Below, one piece after another: positions 6,644-14,974 of a DNA stretch of 19,537 nucleotides. Every line of letters starts with the position of its first letter. The first letter of the stretch is position 1. The notes below the pieces were generated by a model. It worked only from the letters and a program-made list of their open reading frames with translations. It was not told the DNA's origin and searched no databases. The position numbers and the translations under genes were made by a program. Source of the stretch: an uncultured Anaerobutyricum sp. (GTDB taxonomy: Bacteria > Bacillota > Clostridia > Lachnospirales > Lachnospiraceae); contig CAKREJ010000021.1 of assembly GCA_934317185.1 (NCBI GenBank), positions 1 through 19,537 of the forward strand, given 5' to 3'.

Positions 6644-7987
6644 TTAAATTGCATATAATCCTTTACTGTGATCTTCTCCATAAATACCCCATTTCTGAAT
6701 GGACCATGTAAGCTCCGGACTGTTCTTTGCAGCTTCTCTTAATGGAACATCATTCATGCAGGCATCAATCGCTTCTCTAAATGCTTTTGCTCCGGCTCTA
6801 GGTCCCATTCCATGACCGTGGATACCAGCACCTACACCTAAGAGAATATCATTTCCTGCGTCCTTCATAAATCTTGGCACAAGTCCAGGTACAACTCCGC
6901 CTCCTACGAATGGGAGCATTGGCTTAAGATCATAGAATTTAGCTTTTGTAGTAATCATATTAATAATATAATTATCAAATGTATTATCAAATTTACCGTA
7001 TGGAGGCTGTGTAAGGTAAACATCACATCCTGCCATTCTACAAAGCTTAGTAACAACTTTGGAACTCATACCCTGATAAGGTGAACAGGTAAATGCTCCA
7101 TTAAAGCAACTATGTCCAAGAATCGGAACGGTGATATCCGGATCTTCTGCGAGCATTCTTACTGCGGAATATCCAACACCATGTACATCTAACATAATAC
7201 AGTTACCGCCATTCTCAATAACTGTCATCGCATTGTCTTTTAATCTTGAGATTTCGTCTGTAATGTTACAAGCATAAAGAGTTTTCTCTCCCTTAATTTC
7301 TTCTGCTCTGTGAGCAGCATCCATATTTGCTTTTACTCTATCTGCTAATTTATTGAAAGAACGATCTCCACCGATTAACTCATCGTCTTTAATAACATCT
7401 ACACCACCTGCTGCTGCTTCAAAGAATAACTTAGCACCTACATCTGGTGTATATCCTGTACAAGGCTTAATCATATTATTTAATAATGGACGATCATATG
7501 CTCCTAAAATATCTCTGATTCCCTGAATACCAAACTTTGGACCCTGGAATTTATCAACAAATTTCTTAGGGAAATCAATATCTAATAATTTAAGGTATGG
7601 CATTGACATAATATTTCCCATAATAGAACCAATCAATAATGGAATATTATCTTCGATGTTTGCTACTGGATATCCGATGCGGATCACATAAAAACGAAGT
7701 CCGTCAGGAGCAACCTGTCTATCTACATTTGTCTGATTTTCGAATGCCGGAACTTCATAAATTCCAATGATTTTTGAACAATATTTTGCTCTCATTTCAT
7801 CTGTTTCTTCCGGAACATCGATCCAGGAACCTGTTGTCTGTTCAATACCGATACTGGCAGCTTTAACAATTGCTTCTTCTTCTTTTGTTGCACCGATCAG
7901 ATATGTTCCTACACATAAATCGTTCATGTCACATCCTTCATATAAAGGATTTAATAATGGGCTATACATTCTGTCCTGTTGAATCAT
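6644..7987 (-). CDS. RuBisCO-like protein (form IV RuBisCO large-subunit homologue)
   Basis: The 447-residue protein has the RuBisCO large-chain layout: an N-terminal alpha/beta domain, then a TIM barrel. Aligned by eye to spinach RbcL, IKP keeps Lys174 (K175), GGVDVIKDDE keeps the carbamate/metal set Lys200, Asp202 and Glu203 (K201, D203, E204), His292 matches H294, and Lys332 of loop 6 matches K334. Key carboxylase residues are replaced: Cys176 (K177), Ser293 (R295), Leu325 (H327). It should therefore bind Mg and a phosphorylated enolisable substrate without fixing CO2. Characterised RLPs do enolisation, isomerisation, decarboxylation or transcarboxylation of phosphorylated sugars, acid sugars or methylthioribulose derivatives. 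It stands as a single-gene unit with AGGAGGT before ATG, its own operator promoter and a strong terminator. Confidence 0.93.
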   Translation of the reverse strand: MIQQDRMYSPLLNPLYEGCDMNDLCVGTYLIGATKEEEAIVKAASIGIEQTTGSWIDVPEETDEMRAKYCSKIIGIYEVPAFENQTNVDRQVAPDGLRFYVIRIGYPVANIEDNIPLLIGSIMGNIMSMPYLKLLDIDFPKKFVDKFQGPKFGIQGIRDILGAYDRPLLNNMIKPCTGYTPDVGAKLFFEAAAGGVDVIKDDELIGGDRSFNKLADRVKANMDAAHRAEEIKGEKTLYACNITDEISRLKDNAMTVIENGGNCIMLDVHGVGYSAVRMLAEDPDITVPILGHSCFNGAFTCSPYQGMSSKVVTKLCRMAGCDVYLTQPPYGKFDNTFDNYIINMITTKAKFYDLKPMLPFVGGGVVPGLVPRFMKDAGNDILLGVGAGIHGHGMGPRAGAKAFREAIDACMNDVPLREAAKNSPELTWSIQKWGIYGEDHSKGLYAI

Positions 7988-8046
7988 TTTGCTACCTCCT
8001 AATACTTTAAAATTAATAATTATTGTTTTCTCTTTTCTATGACTTT

Positions 8047-8096
8047 ATTATAAATTCTTCTCTGATTGAAAACAAGAAGGAAAATATTTTCTGCCC
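8047..8096 (-). promoter_or_regulatory. operator and promoter of the RuBisCO-like gene
   Basis: Minus strand: -35 TTGTTT (8075-8070), 17-base spacer, -10 TATAAT (8052-8047). The operator core GAAAATATTTTC (8091-8080) lies exactly 4 bases upstream of the -35, as at the other units. The predicted leader is about 50 bases. The promoter separates the RLP gene from the HAD gene upstream. Confidence 0.75.
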
Positions 8097-8099
8097 CCT

Positions 8100-8111
8100 G
8101 ATAATATTTTC
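8100..8111 (-). promoter_or_regulatory. second, degenerate operator upstream of the RuBisCO-like gene
   Basis: GAAAATATTATC on the minus strand differs from the core GAAAAWWTTTTC at one position. It starts 20 bases from the main site, about two helical turns, and overlaps the HAD stop codon. It could allow cooperative binding; AT-rich chance cannot be excluded. Confidence 0.4.
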
Positions 8112-8916
8112 ATAGGAATGTTTTCAACACCTGCAAAACACCATCCTCCTTCATTGGTGGTGCGATAAAACGAGCTGCCTTGCATACCTCTTGTCTGGCA
8201 TCACCTACAGCATAACTGTAGGCTGCATTTGCAAGCATTTCCAAATCATTAATATTATCTCCAAAAGCCACAGTCTCTTCTTTGCCAATATTCAAATACT
8301 TCTGTACTCTTGCAAGTCCATTTCCTTTATTTGCTTCTAAATTCATTATATCCATAAAATTATGACCGGCACAGACAAGCTGATGATCACTTCCCCATTT
8401 TTCAGAGAACTCTCCTTTTGTTGCCTTCTCTGCATCTTGCGGATGATATACGGTATATTTTAATGCAGGGATTGTTACCTCCATTAAATTTTCCACTAAT
8501 TCTCCATTGTAATGCATAGATTCTGTCATAATCTTATAAATCTCTTCTCCTCCTTTTTCAAAATATGTCTTTCCGGAACTCTGCCACACGCACTGACACC
8601 CTTTTAATTTTCTCGTATCTTCTACCAGAGCAAAGCAATCTGTCAAAGACATGGCATCCGTATATAATTCTTTTCCCTTATATACTCCTCTGGCTCCATT
8701 GTCCGACAAAAAAAGCATTCTATCTTTTACGGGAGCAAAGAGTTTCTCCAGGGCATCACAGGGTCTGCCGCTTGCCGCACCAAAAATGATTCCATTATCC
8801 TGTAATTTTGCAATAACTTCATAATATTCTTCATTAATGCTGGCTGTACTCACAGGTCCCAGCGTCCCATCAACATCTGTTACTATTAGCTTTATTGTTT
8901 TTTTATCTACTGACAT
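8110..8916 (-). CDS. Cof-type HAD-IIB sugar phosphatase
   Basis: The protein starting at MSVDKK (268 residues) has the HAD motifs in order: DVDGT with nucleophile Asp14 and Asp16, SGRP with the motif II region, an intervening C2 cap, then a Lys in the ANKGNG segment and GDNINDLEML with the metal-binding acidic residues. Relatives dephosphorylate sugar phosphates or pyridoxal phosphate. The ATG at 8914-8916 was chosen over an upstream ATG at 8958 because AAGGGATG lies in front of it; it overlaps the DUF1667 gene by 10 bases, so translation is probably coupled. It is the last gene of the flavoprotein operon. It may drain or proof-read a phosphorylated intermediate; specificity unknown. Confidence 0.85.
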   Translation of the reverse strand: MSVDKKTIKLIVTDVDGTLGPVSTASINEEYYEVIAKLQDNGIIFGAASGRPCDALEKLFAPVKDRMLFLSDNGARGVYKGKELYTDAMSLTDCFALVEDTRKLKGCQCVWQSSGKTYFEKGGEEIYKIMTESMHYNGELVENLMEVTIPALKYTVYHPQDAEKATKGEFSEKWGSDHQLVCAGHNFMDIMNLEANKGNGLARVQKYLNIGKEETVAFGDNINDLEMLANAAYSYAVGDARQEVCKAARFIAPPMKEDGVLQVLKTFL

Positions 8917-9272
8917 AATACATCCCTTGTTGCTACCAGCTTTATACCGGTTCCACAAAAGTCTTCACAGATAACATCGCCAACATTAACCGGTGCTTTT
9001 ACTGTAATTCGGCAACTTTCCTTTGCACATTCCATTAACATATTTTTCGGTACAGATCCGGCTGTTTTTACGGGAACTAATGCGAATTCTCCATTATCTA
9101 CTTTGACCGTAGAAGTAAATACACGAACTGGTGATGTAAACTCATTCCTTGCATAGCTCTCACCGTTTTTACATCCAAATCCTTCTATATTTGTAATTGT
9201 CTTATCTTCATATGTTACCGTAATCGGACACCCTTTTGGACAGCCGATACAGATGATTTTCGTCTGACCCAT
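8907..9272 (-). CDS. DUF1667 cysteine-rich protein, flavoprotein partner
   Basis: The 121-residue protein opens with CIGCPKGC (residues 8-15), has a later GFGCKNG...YA-NE stretch, and ends in GDVICEDFCGTGIKLVATRDV, the pattern of the DUF1667 family. The conserved cysteines suggest an Fe-S or redox role. In Firmicutes this family sits directly beside GlpA-like and pyridine-nucleotide flavoproteins, as here, and is taken as the third subunit or electron carrier of an anaerobic glycerol-3-phosphate-dehydrogenase-like complex; it is not homologous to E. coli GlpC. The start at 9272 was preferred because GGAGG lies 7 bases before it; the ATG at 9278 would be too close. Confidence 0.85.
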   Translation of the reverse strand: MGQTKIICIGCPKGCPITVTYEDKTITNIEGFGCKNGESYARNEFTSPVRVFTSTVKVDNGEFALVPVKTAGSVPKNMLMECAKESCRITVKAPVNVGDVICEDFCGTGIKLVATRDVLCQ

Positions 9273-9274
9273 AA

Positions 9275-10549
9275 TCATTCCTCCTGTTTTTCAACAGACA
9301 CGGTAAGTTCATGCACTGTGTCCGTAAGTTTCATTAACGGTATACTAAGTGATACCATTGAACCGGGTGCAATCGTATCTTTTTTAAACTTGGCAATCAA
9401 ATTATCTTCATTATCTTTTACTACCATGAGAACCTTCTCATCCGGCTTTCTCACACGCATGTATAATTTAACAACCTTTTCGTCCGGATTAGCATAATCA
9501 ATTCTTTGTGGAACAACATAACCGATGTTCTCTCCAGGCTGTACTGTTATTGAGTTTGCCCGTTTAACCAATTCTCCGTGAATATATTCTGCTGCGGCTT
9601 TTCCGGCAATTTCTGCTTCTTCTGTTACATTATCAACCAGATCGTGTACCTGTAATACATTTCCACATGCAAAAATCCACGAAATGTTTGTAAGTCGTTT
9701 TTCATTTACAGTTGCACCTTTTGTAACTTTATCAAGTGTAACACCTACACTCTTTGACAATTCATTTTCAGGAATCAATCCTACGGAAAGAAGAAGCGTG
9801 TCGCAAGGTACATAAACTTCTGTCTCCGGAATCGGGTTCTTTCTCTCGTCAACCTTTGCGATAGAAACACCTTCTAATCGTTCTCTTCCATGAATCTTTG
9901 TTACAGTATGGCTTAAGTAAAGTGGTATTCCAAAATCATCAAGGCACTGTACTTTATTACGCACAAGGCCGGATGAAAATGGCTCTACTTCACAGACACA
10001 TTTTACATTGGCTCCTTCAAAAGTCATACGTCTTGCCATAATAAGACCAATATCACCAGAACCAAGAATTACTATTTCTTTGCCCGGAAGATAGCCATTC
10101 ACATTGACATATCTCTGAGCTGCTCCCGCTGTCATTACACCAGATGGTCTGTCACCAGGAATCGTAATTGCCTCTCTTGTTCTTTCACGGCATCCCATCG
10201 CAAGAATACACGCTTTTGTTTCTACTTCAAACAGTCCGTCTACACCATTTTGTGCAATAATTTTTTTATCCTCTGTGATGTCTAAAACCATAGTATCCGT
10301 TTTTACATCAATATCACTTGCCAAAACCTTTTTGGCAAACCGGGTTGCATATTCCGGACCGGTCAGTTCTTCTTTAAAATACTGTAATCCAAATCCATTA
10401 TGGATACACTGTTCGAGTATACCTCCAAGCTTGGAACCCCTTTCACAGACCAGAATCTTTTCTACATTATTTCTTCTGGCTTCTAACGCTGCTGCTAATC
10501 CCGCAGGTCCGCCACCTATGACTACAAGATCATAAGATAACTTTTTCAT
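9275..10549 (-). CDS. NAD/FAD pyridine nucleotide-disulphide-type oxidoreductase, GlpB-position subunit
   Basis: A 424-residue flavoprotein. VVIGGGPAGLAAALEA near residue 9 is the FAD Rossmann fold, ILAMGCRERT is the mid-domain motif, IVILGSGDIGLIMARRM is the second nucleotide fold, and the IFACGNVLQVHDLVDNV segment binds flavin near the C-terminal half. The last approximately 90 residues form an additional small domain. It probably takes electrons from the GlpA-like subunit and passes them to NAD or another carrier. The ATG at 10547-10549 follows GGAGG, and the gene overlaps the upstream stop by 20 bases and adjoins DUF1667, so the three are translated as a block. E. coli GlpB is only a functional analogue. 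Confidence 0.88.
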   Translation of the reverse strand: MKKLSYDLVVIGGGPAGLAAALEARRNNVEKILVCERGSKLGGILEQCIHNGFGLQYFKEELTGPEYATRFAKKVLASDIDVKTDTMVLDITEDKKIIAQNGVDGLFEVETKACILAMGCRERTREAITIPGDRPSGVMTAGAAQRYVNVNGYLPGKEIVILGSGDIGLIMARRMTFEGANVKCVCEVEPFSSGLVRNKVQCLDDFGIPLYLSHTVTKIHGRERLEGVSIAKVDERKNPIPETEVYVPCDTLLLSVGLIPENELSKSVGVTLDKVTKGATVNEKRLTNISWIFACGNVLQVHDLVDNVTEEAEIAGKAAAEYIHGELVKRANSITVQPGENIGYVVPQRIDYANPDEKVVKLYMRVRKPDEKVLMVVKDNEDNLIAKFKKDTIAPGSMVSLSIPLMKLTDTVHELTVSVEKQEE

Positions 10550-12029
10550 CGCTGCTTCCTCCTTCCTGTAAAGCAAGCTCTTTCGCCTGCATAGAAAGTA
10601 TGTAAGAAGATTTACCCTTCTTTGTAACTTCTAATGGAGAGATTCCTAATTCCTTTTCAAGAATTCCTACAACTCTTGGTCCACAGAATCCACCCTGACA
10701 CCGTCCCATTCCTGCACGAACTCTTCTCTTTATTGCATCAAGATTCGTTGCCGGGATCGGTCTTCTTATTGCATCAAGGATTTCACCTTTACTTACAGTT
10801 TCACAACGACAGATAATCGTTCCATAGTCTGGATTTTCCTCAATATATCTTGCTCTTTCTTCATACGGAAGCTCTCTTAAAAGAACCGGCTTTGGTCTCT
10901 TTGGATTATAATTATCCTTAATATTAAAGTTAAGATCTTCTCCTACTTCTCTTACGAGATCCTCTACCATATCCGCAATCGCAGGAACAGAAGATAATCC
11001 CGGAGATTGAATACCAATAAGATTGATCATTCCACGAATGGTTTTAGAATGTCCGATAATAAAATCTTCTGTATTCGATACCGCTCTGTTTCCTGCAAAT
11101 ATTGTTGTAACATCACCCATACGTGGAAGCTCTGGATAATATTTGTGAATTGCTTCTGCATAAATGTGATTCAATGATTCAAGATCAGTTGAAAGGTCAT
11201 CCTTGTCCTCATGTAAAATCGCATTAGAACCACAAAGAATATTTCCTTCTGTTGTCGGCAGCATGATCAAGCCTTTCGAAACTGCCGTAGGGGCTGTGTA
11301 GATCGGTCGTCTGATAAAATCCCCATACTGTTTATCATACAGGAAATAAACACCTTTTCTTGGTTTTACCGTATAATCTACATGTTCCACCATACCGGCA
11401 ACTTTATCTGAATAAAGACCTGCCGCATTGATTACAATCTTTGCTTCAATCGTTCCCTGTGTTGTGTCAACCGAAACAACTCTTCCGTCTTCAGAGTTGA
11501 TTCCTGTTACCTCGGTATTTAATAATACCTTTGTTCCATTAAGTACCGCATGTTCACCAAGTGCGATCGTCAGCTCAAAAGGATTTAACACACCGGTATT
11601 TGGATTAAATAATGCAAACTTCGCAGCAGGATTCATATGCGGTTCTAATTCATGTAATTCTTCCTGGCCTACAATTCTGACTCCTCGAATTCCATTATCC
11701 GCACTCATCTCAAATTGATGATGAATAGCCGCCCAGTCCTGTTCCTCAAATCCCGGAAGAAGAGAGCCACATATATTCAAGTCAAAATGCAGATCCTTTG
11801 CCAGCTCCTGATAGAGTTCCTTCGTTGCCTTTAAAACCATCTGTCCTTTTAGTTTCGTTTTGTCGACATTGTAACCATCGTGTAACATAGAGGAATTTGC
11901 TTTACTTGTTCCCATACACACATCTGCTTCTTTTTCCACCAGTGTAACATCAAAATTATACTTACATAACTGATGGGCAATTCCACATCCTATTACTCCG
12001 CCGCCAATAATCAACACATCTGTTTTCAT
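10530..12029 (-). CDS. GlpA-like FAD-dependent dehydrogenase with BFD-type [2Fe-2S] domain
   Basis: This 499-residue protein has an N-terminal DAO fold (GGGVIGCGIAHQL near residue 8, VTLVEKE for the FAD ribose, NAAGLYSDKVA mid-domain) and a C-terminal BFD-like [2Fe-2S] domain with CRCETVSKGEI and RCQGGFCGP cysteines. The architecture is that of the catalytic subunit of anaerobic glycerol-3-phosphate dehydrogenase. With a kinase encoded upstream, the natural reading is oxidation of the resulting polyol phosphate to a ketose phosphate. Because the kinase has an altered pocket, the substrate may not be glycerol 3-phosphate. AAAGGGG precedes the ATG at 12027-12029. First gene of the unit driven from 12078-12127. 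Confidence 0.9.
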   Translation of the reverse strand: MKTDVLIIGGGVIGCGIAHQLCKYNFDVTLVEKEADVCMGTSKANSSMLHDGYNVDKTKLKGQMVLKATKELYQELAKDLHFDLNICGSLLPGFEEQDWAAIHHQFEMSADNGIRGVRIVGQEELHELEPHMNPAAKFALFNPNTGVLNPFELTIALGEHAVLNGTKVLLNTEVTGINSEDGRVVSVDTTQGTIEAKIVINAAGLYSDKVAGMVEHVDYTVKPRKGVYFLYDKQYGDFIRRPIYTAPTAVSKGLIMLPTTEGNILCGSNAILHEDKDDLSTDLESLNHIYAEAIHKYYPELPRMGDVTTIFAGNRAVSNTEDFIIGHSKTIRGMINLIGIQSPGLSSVPAIADMVEDLVREVGEDLNFNIKDNYNPKRPKPVLLRELPYEERARYIEENPDYGTIICRCETVSKGEILDAIRRPIPATNLDAIKRRVRAGMGRCQGGFCGPRVVGILEKELGISPLEVTKKGKSSYILSMQAKELALQEGGSSDEKVIL

Positions 12030-12077
12030 ATTTGCGCCCCTTTCTGTTACGTTATAAGTTCTTTTTTACCTAAATTT

Positions 12078-12127
12078 ATTATACTTTTTTGCATTTCCAT
12101 GTGCAATAATGAAAAAATTTTCCATCC
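12078..12127 (-). promoter_or_regulatory. operator and promoter of the flavoprotein operon
   Basis: Minus strand: -35 TTGCAC (12106-12101), 17-base spacer, consensus -10 TATAAT (12083-12078), giving an approximately 40-base leader. The operator core GAAAATTTTTTC (12122-12111) ends 4 bases from the -35. Flanks (GGATG before, ATTATTG after) also match the other sites. Confidence 0.8.
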
Positions 12128-12144
12128 CTATGTAATATTTTCAG

Positions 12145-12199
12145 AAAAAAAGAACTACTGTACAACACATTTTATGAATTGTACAGCAATTCTTTTTTT
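12145..12199 (-). terminator. terminator after the GlpK-like gene
   Basis: AAAAAAAGAA (12145-12154) pairs with TTCTTTTTTT (12190-12199), and CTGTACAA (12158-12165) with TTGTACAG (12179-12186), separated by a three-base internal loop. The A/T ends make it usable on either strand. It lies about 110 bases past the kinase stop. The bases in between (12200-12310) hold nothing recognisable. Confidence 0.8.
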
Positions 12200-12310
12200 A
12201 CTGCTTCCTTATCCTGCGATCATATTGTTTTGAAAATTTGGAAATAACGATGTAATGATTCAGGGATTTCTCATTAATAAATCTGTTTTCTCCAGACTGC
12301 TTTTATCTTA

Positions 12311-13822
12311 TTACTGTTTTGCCTTCTTACTCCAAACCATAAGAGACTCTACACAGTTAACCCAGCCGGCATAAAGTTCTTCTCTTTCTTCTTCCGGCAT
12401 TTCCGGATGGAAAAGACGATCAATCTTACGACACGCAAGAATCTCTTCTTTGTCTTTCCAGAATCCAACTGCAAGACCTGCCAGATATGCTGCTCCGGCT
12501 GCTGTTGTCTCTACACTTACCGGACGTTCTGCATCTGCACCTAAAATATCTGCTACAAACTGTGCTACGATATTATTGTTTGCTGCACCACCATCGATAC
12601 GAAGTAACTTAATAGGGGCACCTGCATCTTTTGCCATTGCGTTTGCAATATCTCTTGTCTGATATCCAAGAGAATCCAACATTGCTTTAATTACATCATA
12701 TTTATTAGCACCACGATGCATACCGAAAATAGTTGCTCTCGCATAGGAATCATACCACGGTGCTCCTAATCCTGAGAATGCCGGAACGACATATACATAA
12801 CCTCTTGGAAGCTTTGATTTTGCTGCATAATATTCAGAATCCGGTGTGGAATCAATCATATCCATCTCATCTCTTAACCACTGAATAGAAGAACCTGCAT
12901 TATATACCGTTCCTTCATAGATGTACTCTACCTTTCCATCTAATCCCCAGCCGATGGTTAACAGCAGATTATTCTTAGAAGGAATTGGTTTTTCACCAAT
13001 GTTCATTAACATACATCCTGCTGTTCCGTAAGTCATCTTACACATACCCGGTTCGAAACAACACTGTCCAAACGTTGCAGACTGCTGGTCACCAATACAA
13101 CCTGTAATCGGAACAGCTACTCCTCCAAAGAAATCCTTTCTTTCTATTGTGCAGAAATGTCCACTACTCGGAAGTACCGTCGGGCACATTGACTTTGGAA
13201 TATTAAAAAGCTCCAGCATATCATCATCCCACTCAAGCGTATGGATATTAAATAACTGTGTTCTTGATGCATTGGAGTAATCTGTAAGATGGCACTTGCC
13301 TTCCGTCAATTTGTACATAATCCATCCATCGATATTTGAGAAATAAAGCTCTCCCGCTTCCGCTTTCTCTCTTGCTCCCGGAACATTATCAAGAATCCAT
13401 TTAATTTCCGTTCCTGAAAAATATCCATCAATAAGCAGGCCGGTCTTGTCAATAAACATCTGCTCTTTTCCTGCTGCTTTTAATTCATCACAGTATGGAG
13501 CTGTTCTTCTGTCTGCCCAGCCAATCGCATTATATACCGGTTCACCGGTATTCTTATCATAAACTACTACTGTCTCTCGCTGATTTGTAATACCCGCTGC
13601 TTTAATCTGCTTTGGATCAATTCCTGAATCAGCAACAACTTTGTTGATAACTTCCTTTGTGGTCAGCCAGATTTCTTTTGGATCTTGCTCTACCCAGCCT
13701 GGCTGCGGATAATACTGTGCAAACTCTTTAGAACACATTGCTATGATTTCACTATCCTTATTAAAAAGAACCGCACGTGCACTAGTAGTACCTTCATCGA
13801 TCGTCATGATATATTCTTCCAT
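12311..13822 (-). CDS. glycerol kinase-like FGGY polyol kinase
   Basis: The 503-residue protein aligns end to end with E. coli GlpK in the same numbering. It keeps IDEGTTSARA, the glycerol-contacting Arg82-Glu83 (R83-E84) in NQRE, Trp102 (W103), Tyr134 (Y135) and catalytic Asp245 in GDQQ. The segment after the catalytic loop reads YGTAGCMLMN against YGTGCFMLMN, so Cys270 replaces Phe270, which packs against glycerol; Gly101 and Gly133 also replace larger neighbours. A wider pocket for a longer polyol is plausible. The FBP-binding GKGG loop is absent. GGGAGGGG precedes the ATG. It lies 24 bases after the SorC gene, in one unit, and is followed by a terminator. A true glycerol kinase remains the alternative. 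Confidence 0.88.
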   Translation of the reverse strand: MEEYIMTIDEGTTSARAVLFNKDSEIIAMCSKEFAQYYPQPGWVEQDPKEIWLTTKEVINKVVADSGIDPKQIKAAGITNQRETVVVYDKNTGEPVYNAIGWADRRTAPYCDELKAAGKEQMFIDKTGLLIDGYFSGTEIKWILDNVPGAREKAEAGELYFSNIDGWIMYKLTEGKCHLTDYSNASRTQLFNIHTLEWDDDMLELFNIPKSMCPTVLPSSGHFCTIERKDFFGGVAVPITGCIGDQQSATFGQCCFEPGMCKMTYGTAGCMLMNIGEKPIPSKNNLLLTIGWGLDGKVEYIYEGTVYNAGSSIQWLRDEMDMIDSTPDSEYYAAKSKLPRGYVYVVPAFSGLGAPWYDSYARATIFGMHRGANKYDVIKAMLDSLGYQTRDIANAMAKDAGAPIKLLRIDGGAANNNIVAQFVADILGADAERPVSVETTAAGAAYLAGLAVGFWKDKEEILACRKIDRLFHPEMPEEEREELYAGWVNCVESLMVWSKKAKQ

Positions 13823-13846
13823 TTTACCCCTCCCAATACATATAAA

Positions 13847-14854
13847 TTATTCCGTAGTCTCAGCCCTGTACAGTTCCATAATTCTCTGTCCAAGCTGATA
13901 GTCAATAATTAACACATCAATTAACTTCCCCTTGAGAGCACTTAAAACCGTATGCGCCTTATATCCCCCTGACGCAATGGTAATCTTCGTATCAATCTTT
14001 TTAAATTGCTCGAAATCAATAGCTATCATTCTGTCTGCAATCTCTGTCTTGCATTCTTTTCCTTCTTTATCAAAAAAACGTAAGGCAATATCTCCTACCA
14101 CGGATTGTTCCTGCAGCCAGCCTAACTCTTCCTTACTCATAAATTCCTGCTTCGCCAGAACGGAATTTAATTCAGGATAAAATGAACCGGTTCCGCTAAT
14201 TGAAATATTTATATTTTCAAACATCTGAAAAACTTTTTTATTGTTTTTCTCCTGCTTGATAATATCTGCTGCCTTCTTACTGCTCATTAGAGCTTCGGTA
14301 AGTAAATAATAATGCGTTCCTGAAAAAGCCTTTGCCATTCTCAATACTAAAGTCCGCACATCTAACTCATTCCTGCAGCATGCAATACTCCCATGCAATG
14401 TCACAAAAGCCGCATCTACTTTTTGTGCAGGATTTAAGTAATTAATAAGACGGTAAATCGTACTTCCCCAGGTAACACCTAAAACATCATTCTTTTTTAT
14501 GATTCTCTGTAAATATCTGGCTCCTTCCAGTGCCACCAGCTTTTTGGCACTTTCTTCATCGCTTAAATAGTTTCCATCCTCTGCCTCTACCGCCAATCCC
14601 GGTGCAATAATAACATCCTTAAGTCCGAATGTATCTTTTAACTTCTTCTCCAGTGAAATACATTCTACATAAGGATCTCTTATTACAAACTCTACAATCT
14701 TTTCCTGTTTTGCTTTTTTTAACATTCTTGAAACTGTAGTAACAGATATTTGTAAAGCTTTTGCGATCTCATTCTGAGAATAATTCTCCATATAATACAT
14801 ATAGGCAATTTTTATTACCAAAAAAGCAGATTGATTATACATATCTACAGTCAC
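13847..14854 (-). CDS. SorC-family sugar-responsive transcription regulator
   Basis: The 335-residue protein has an N-terminal helix-turn-helix (residues of about 22-50: MENYSQNEIAKALQISVTTV) and the C-terminal SorC sugar-binding domain related to glucosamine-6-P deaminase (VLGVTWGSTIYRL at about 120-132, ITIASGGYKAHTVLSALKG near the end). SorC proteins bind DNA as oligomers and respond to phosphorylated sugars; both repressors and activators are known. A GTG start at 14852-14854 is favoured by GGAG 8 bases upstream. As the only regulator in the locus, transcribed from a promoter carrying the shared palindrome, it is the best candidate to bind all five sites and to control itself. Confidence 0.9.
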   Translation of the reverse strand: MTVDMYNQSAFLVIKIAYMYYMENYSQNEIAKALQISVTTVSRMLKKAKQEKIVEFVIRDPYVECISLEKKLKDTFGLKDVIIAPGLAVEAEDGNYLSDEESAKKLVALEGARYLQRIIKKNDVLGVTWGSTIYRLINYLNPAQKVDAAFVTLHGSIACCRNELDVRTLVLRMAKAFSGTHYYLLTEALMSSKKAADIIKQEKNNKKVFQMFENINISISGTGSFYPELNSVLAKQEFMSKEELGWLQEQSVVGDIALRFFDKEGKECKTEIADRMIAIDFEQFKKIDTKITIASGGYKAHTVLSALKGKLIDVLIIDYQLGQRIMELYRAETTE

Positions 14855-14902
14855 AGCTAAGTCTCCTCTTCATGTCAAGTAATAATCACTAATCATATTT
14901 CT

Positions 14903-14952
14903 ATAGTATCCCTATTTTTTGTCAATAACAATAATGAAAATTTTTTCCCTCC
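14903..14952 (-). promoter_or_regulatory. operator and promoter of the SorC-GlpK-like unit
   Basis: Minus strand: -35 TTGTTA (14931-14926), 17-base spacer, -10 TACTAT (14908-14903), about 40 bases of leader. The operator core GAAAAAATTTTC (14947-14936) is again 4 bases upstream of the -35. Its position in front of the regulator gene implies autoregulation. An overlapping TTGACA (14925-14920) has no -10 at normal spacing. Confidence 0.75.
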
Positions 14953-14974
14953 TATATATCATGTCATATTATAT

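Noticed and set aside
6644..7987. A genuine CO2-fixing RuBisCO large subunit
   Set aside because: Equivalents of K177, R295 and H327 are replaced, and no phosphoribulokinase or RuBP-forming AMP-pathway gene is visible.
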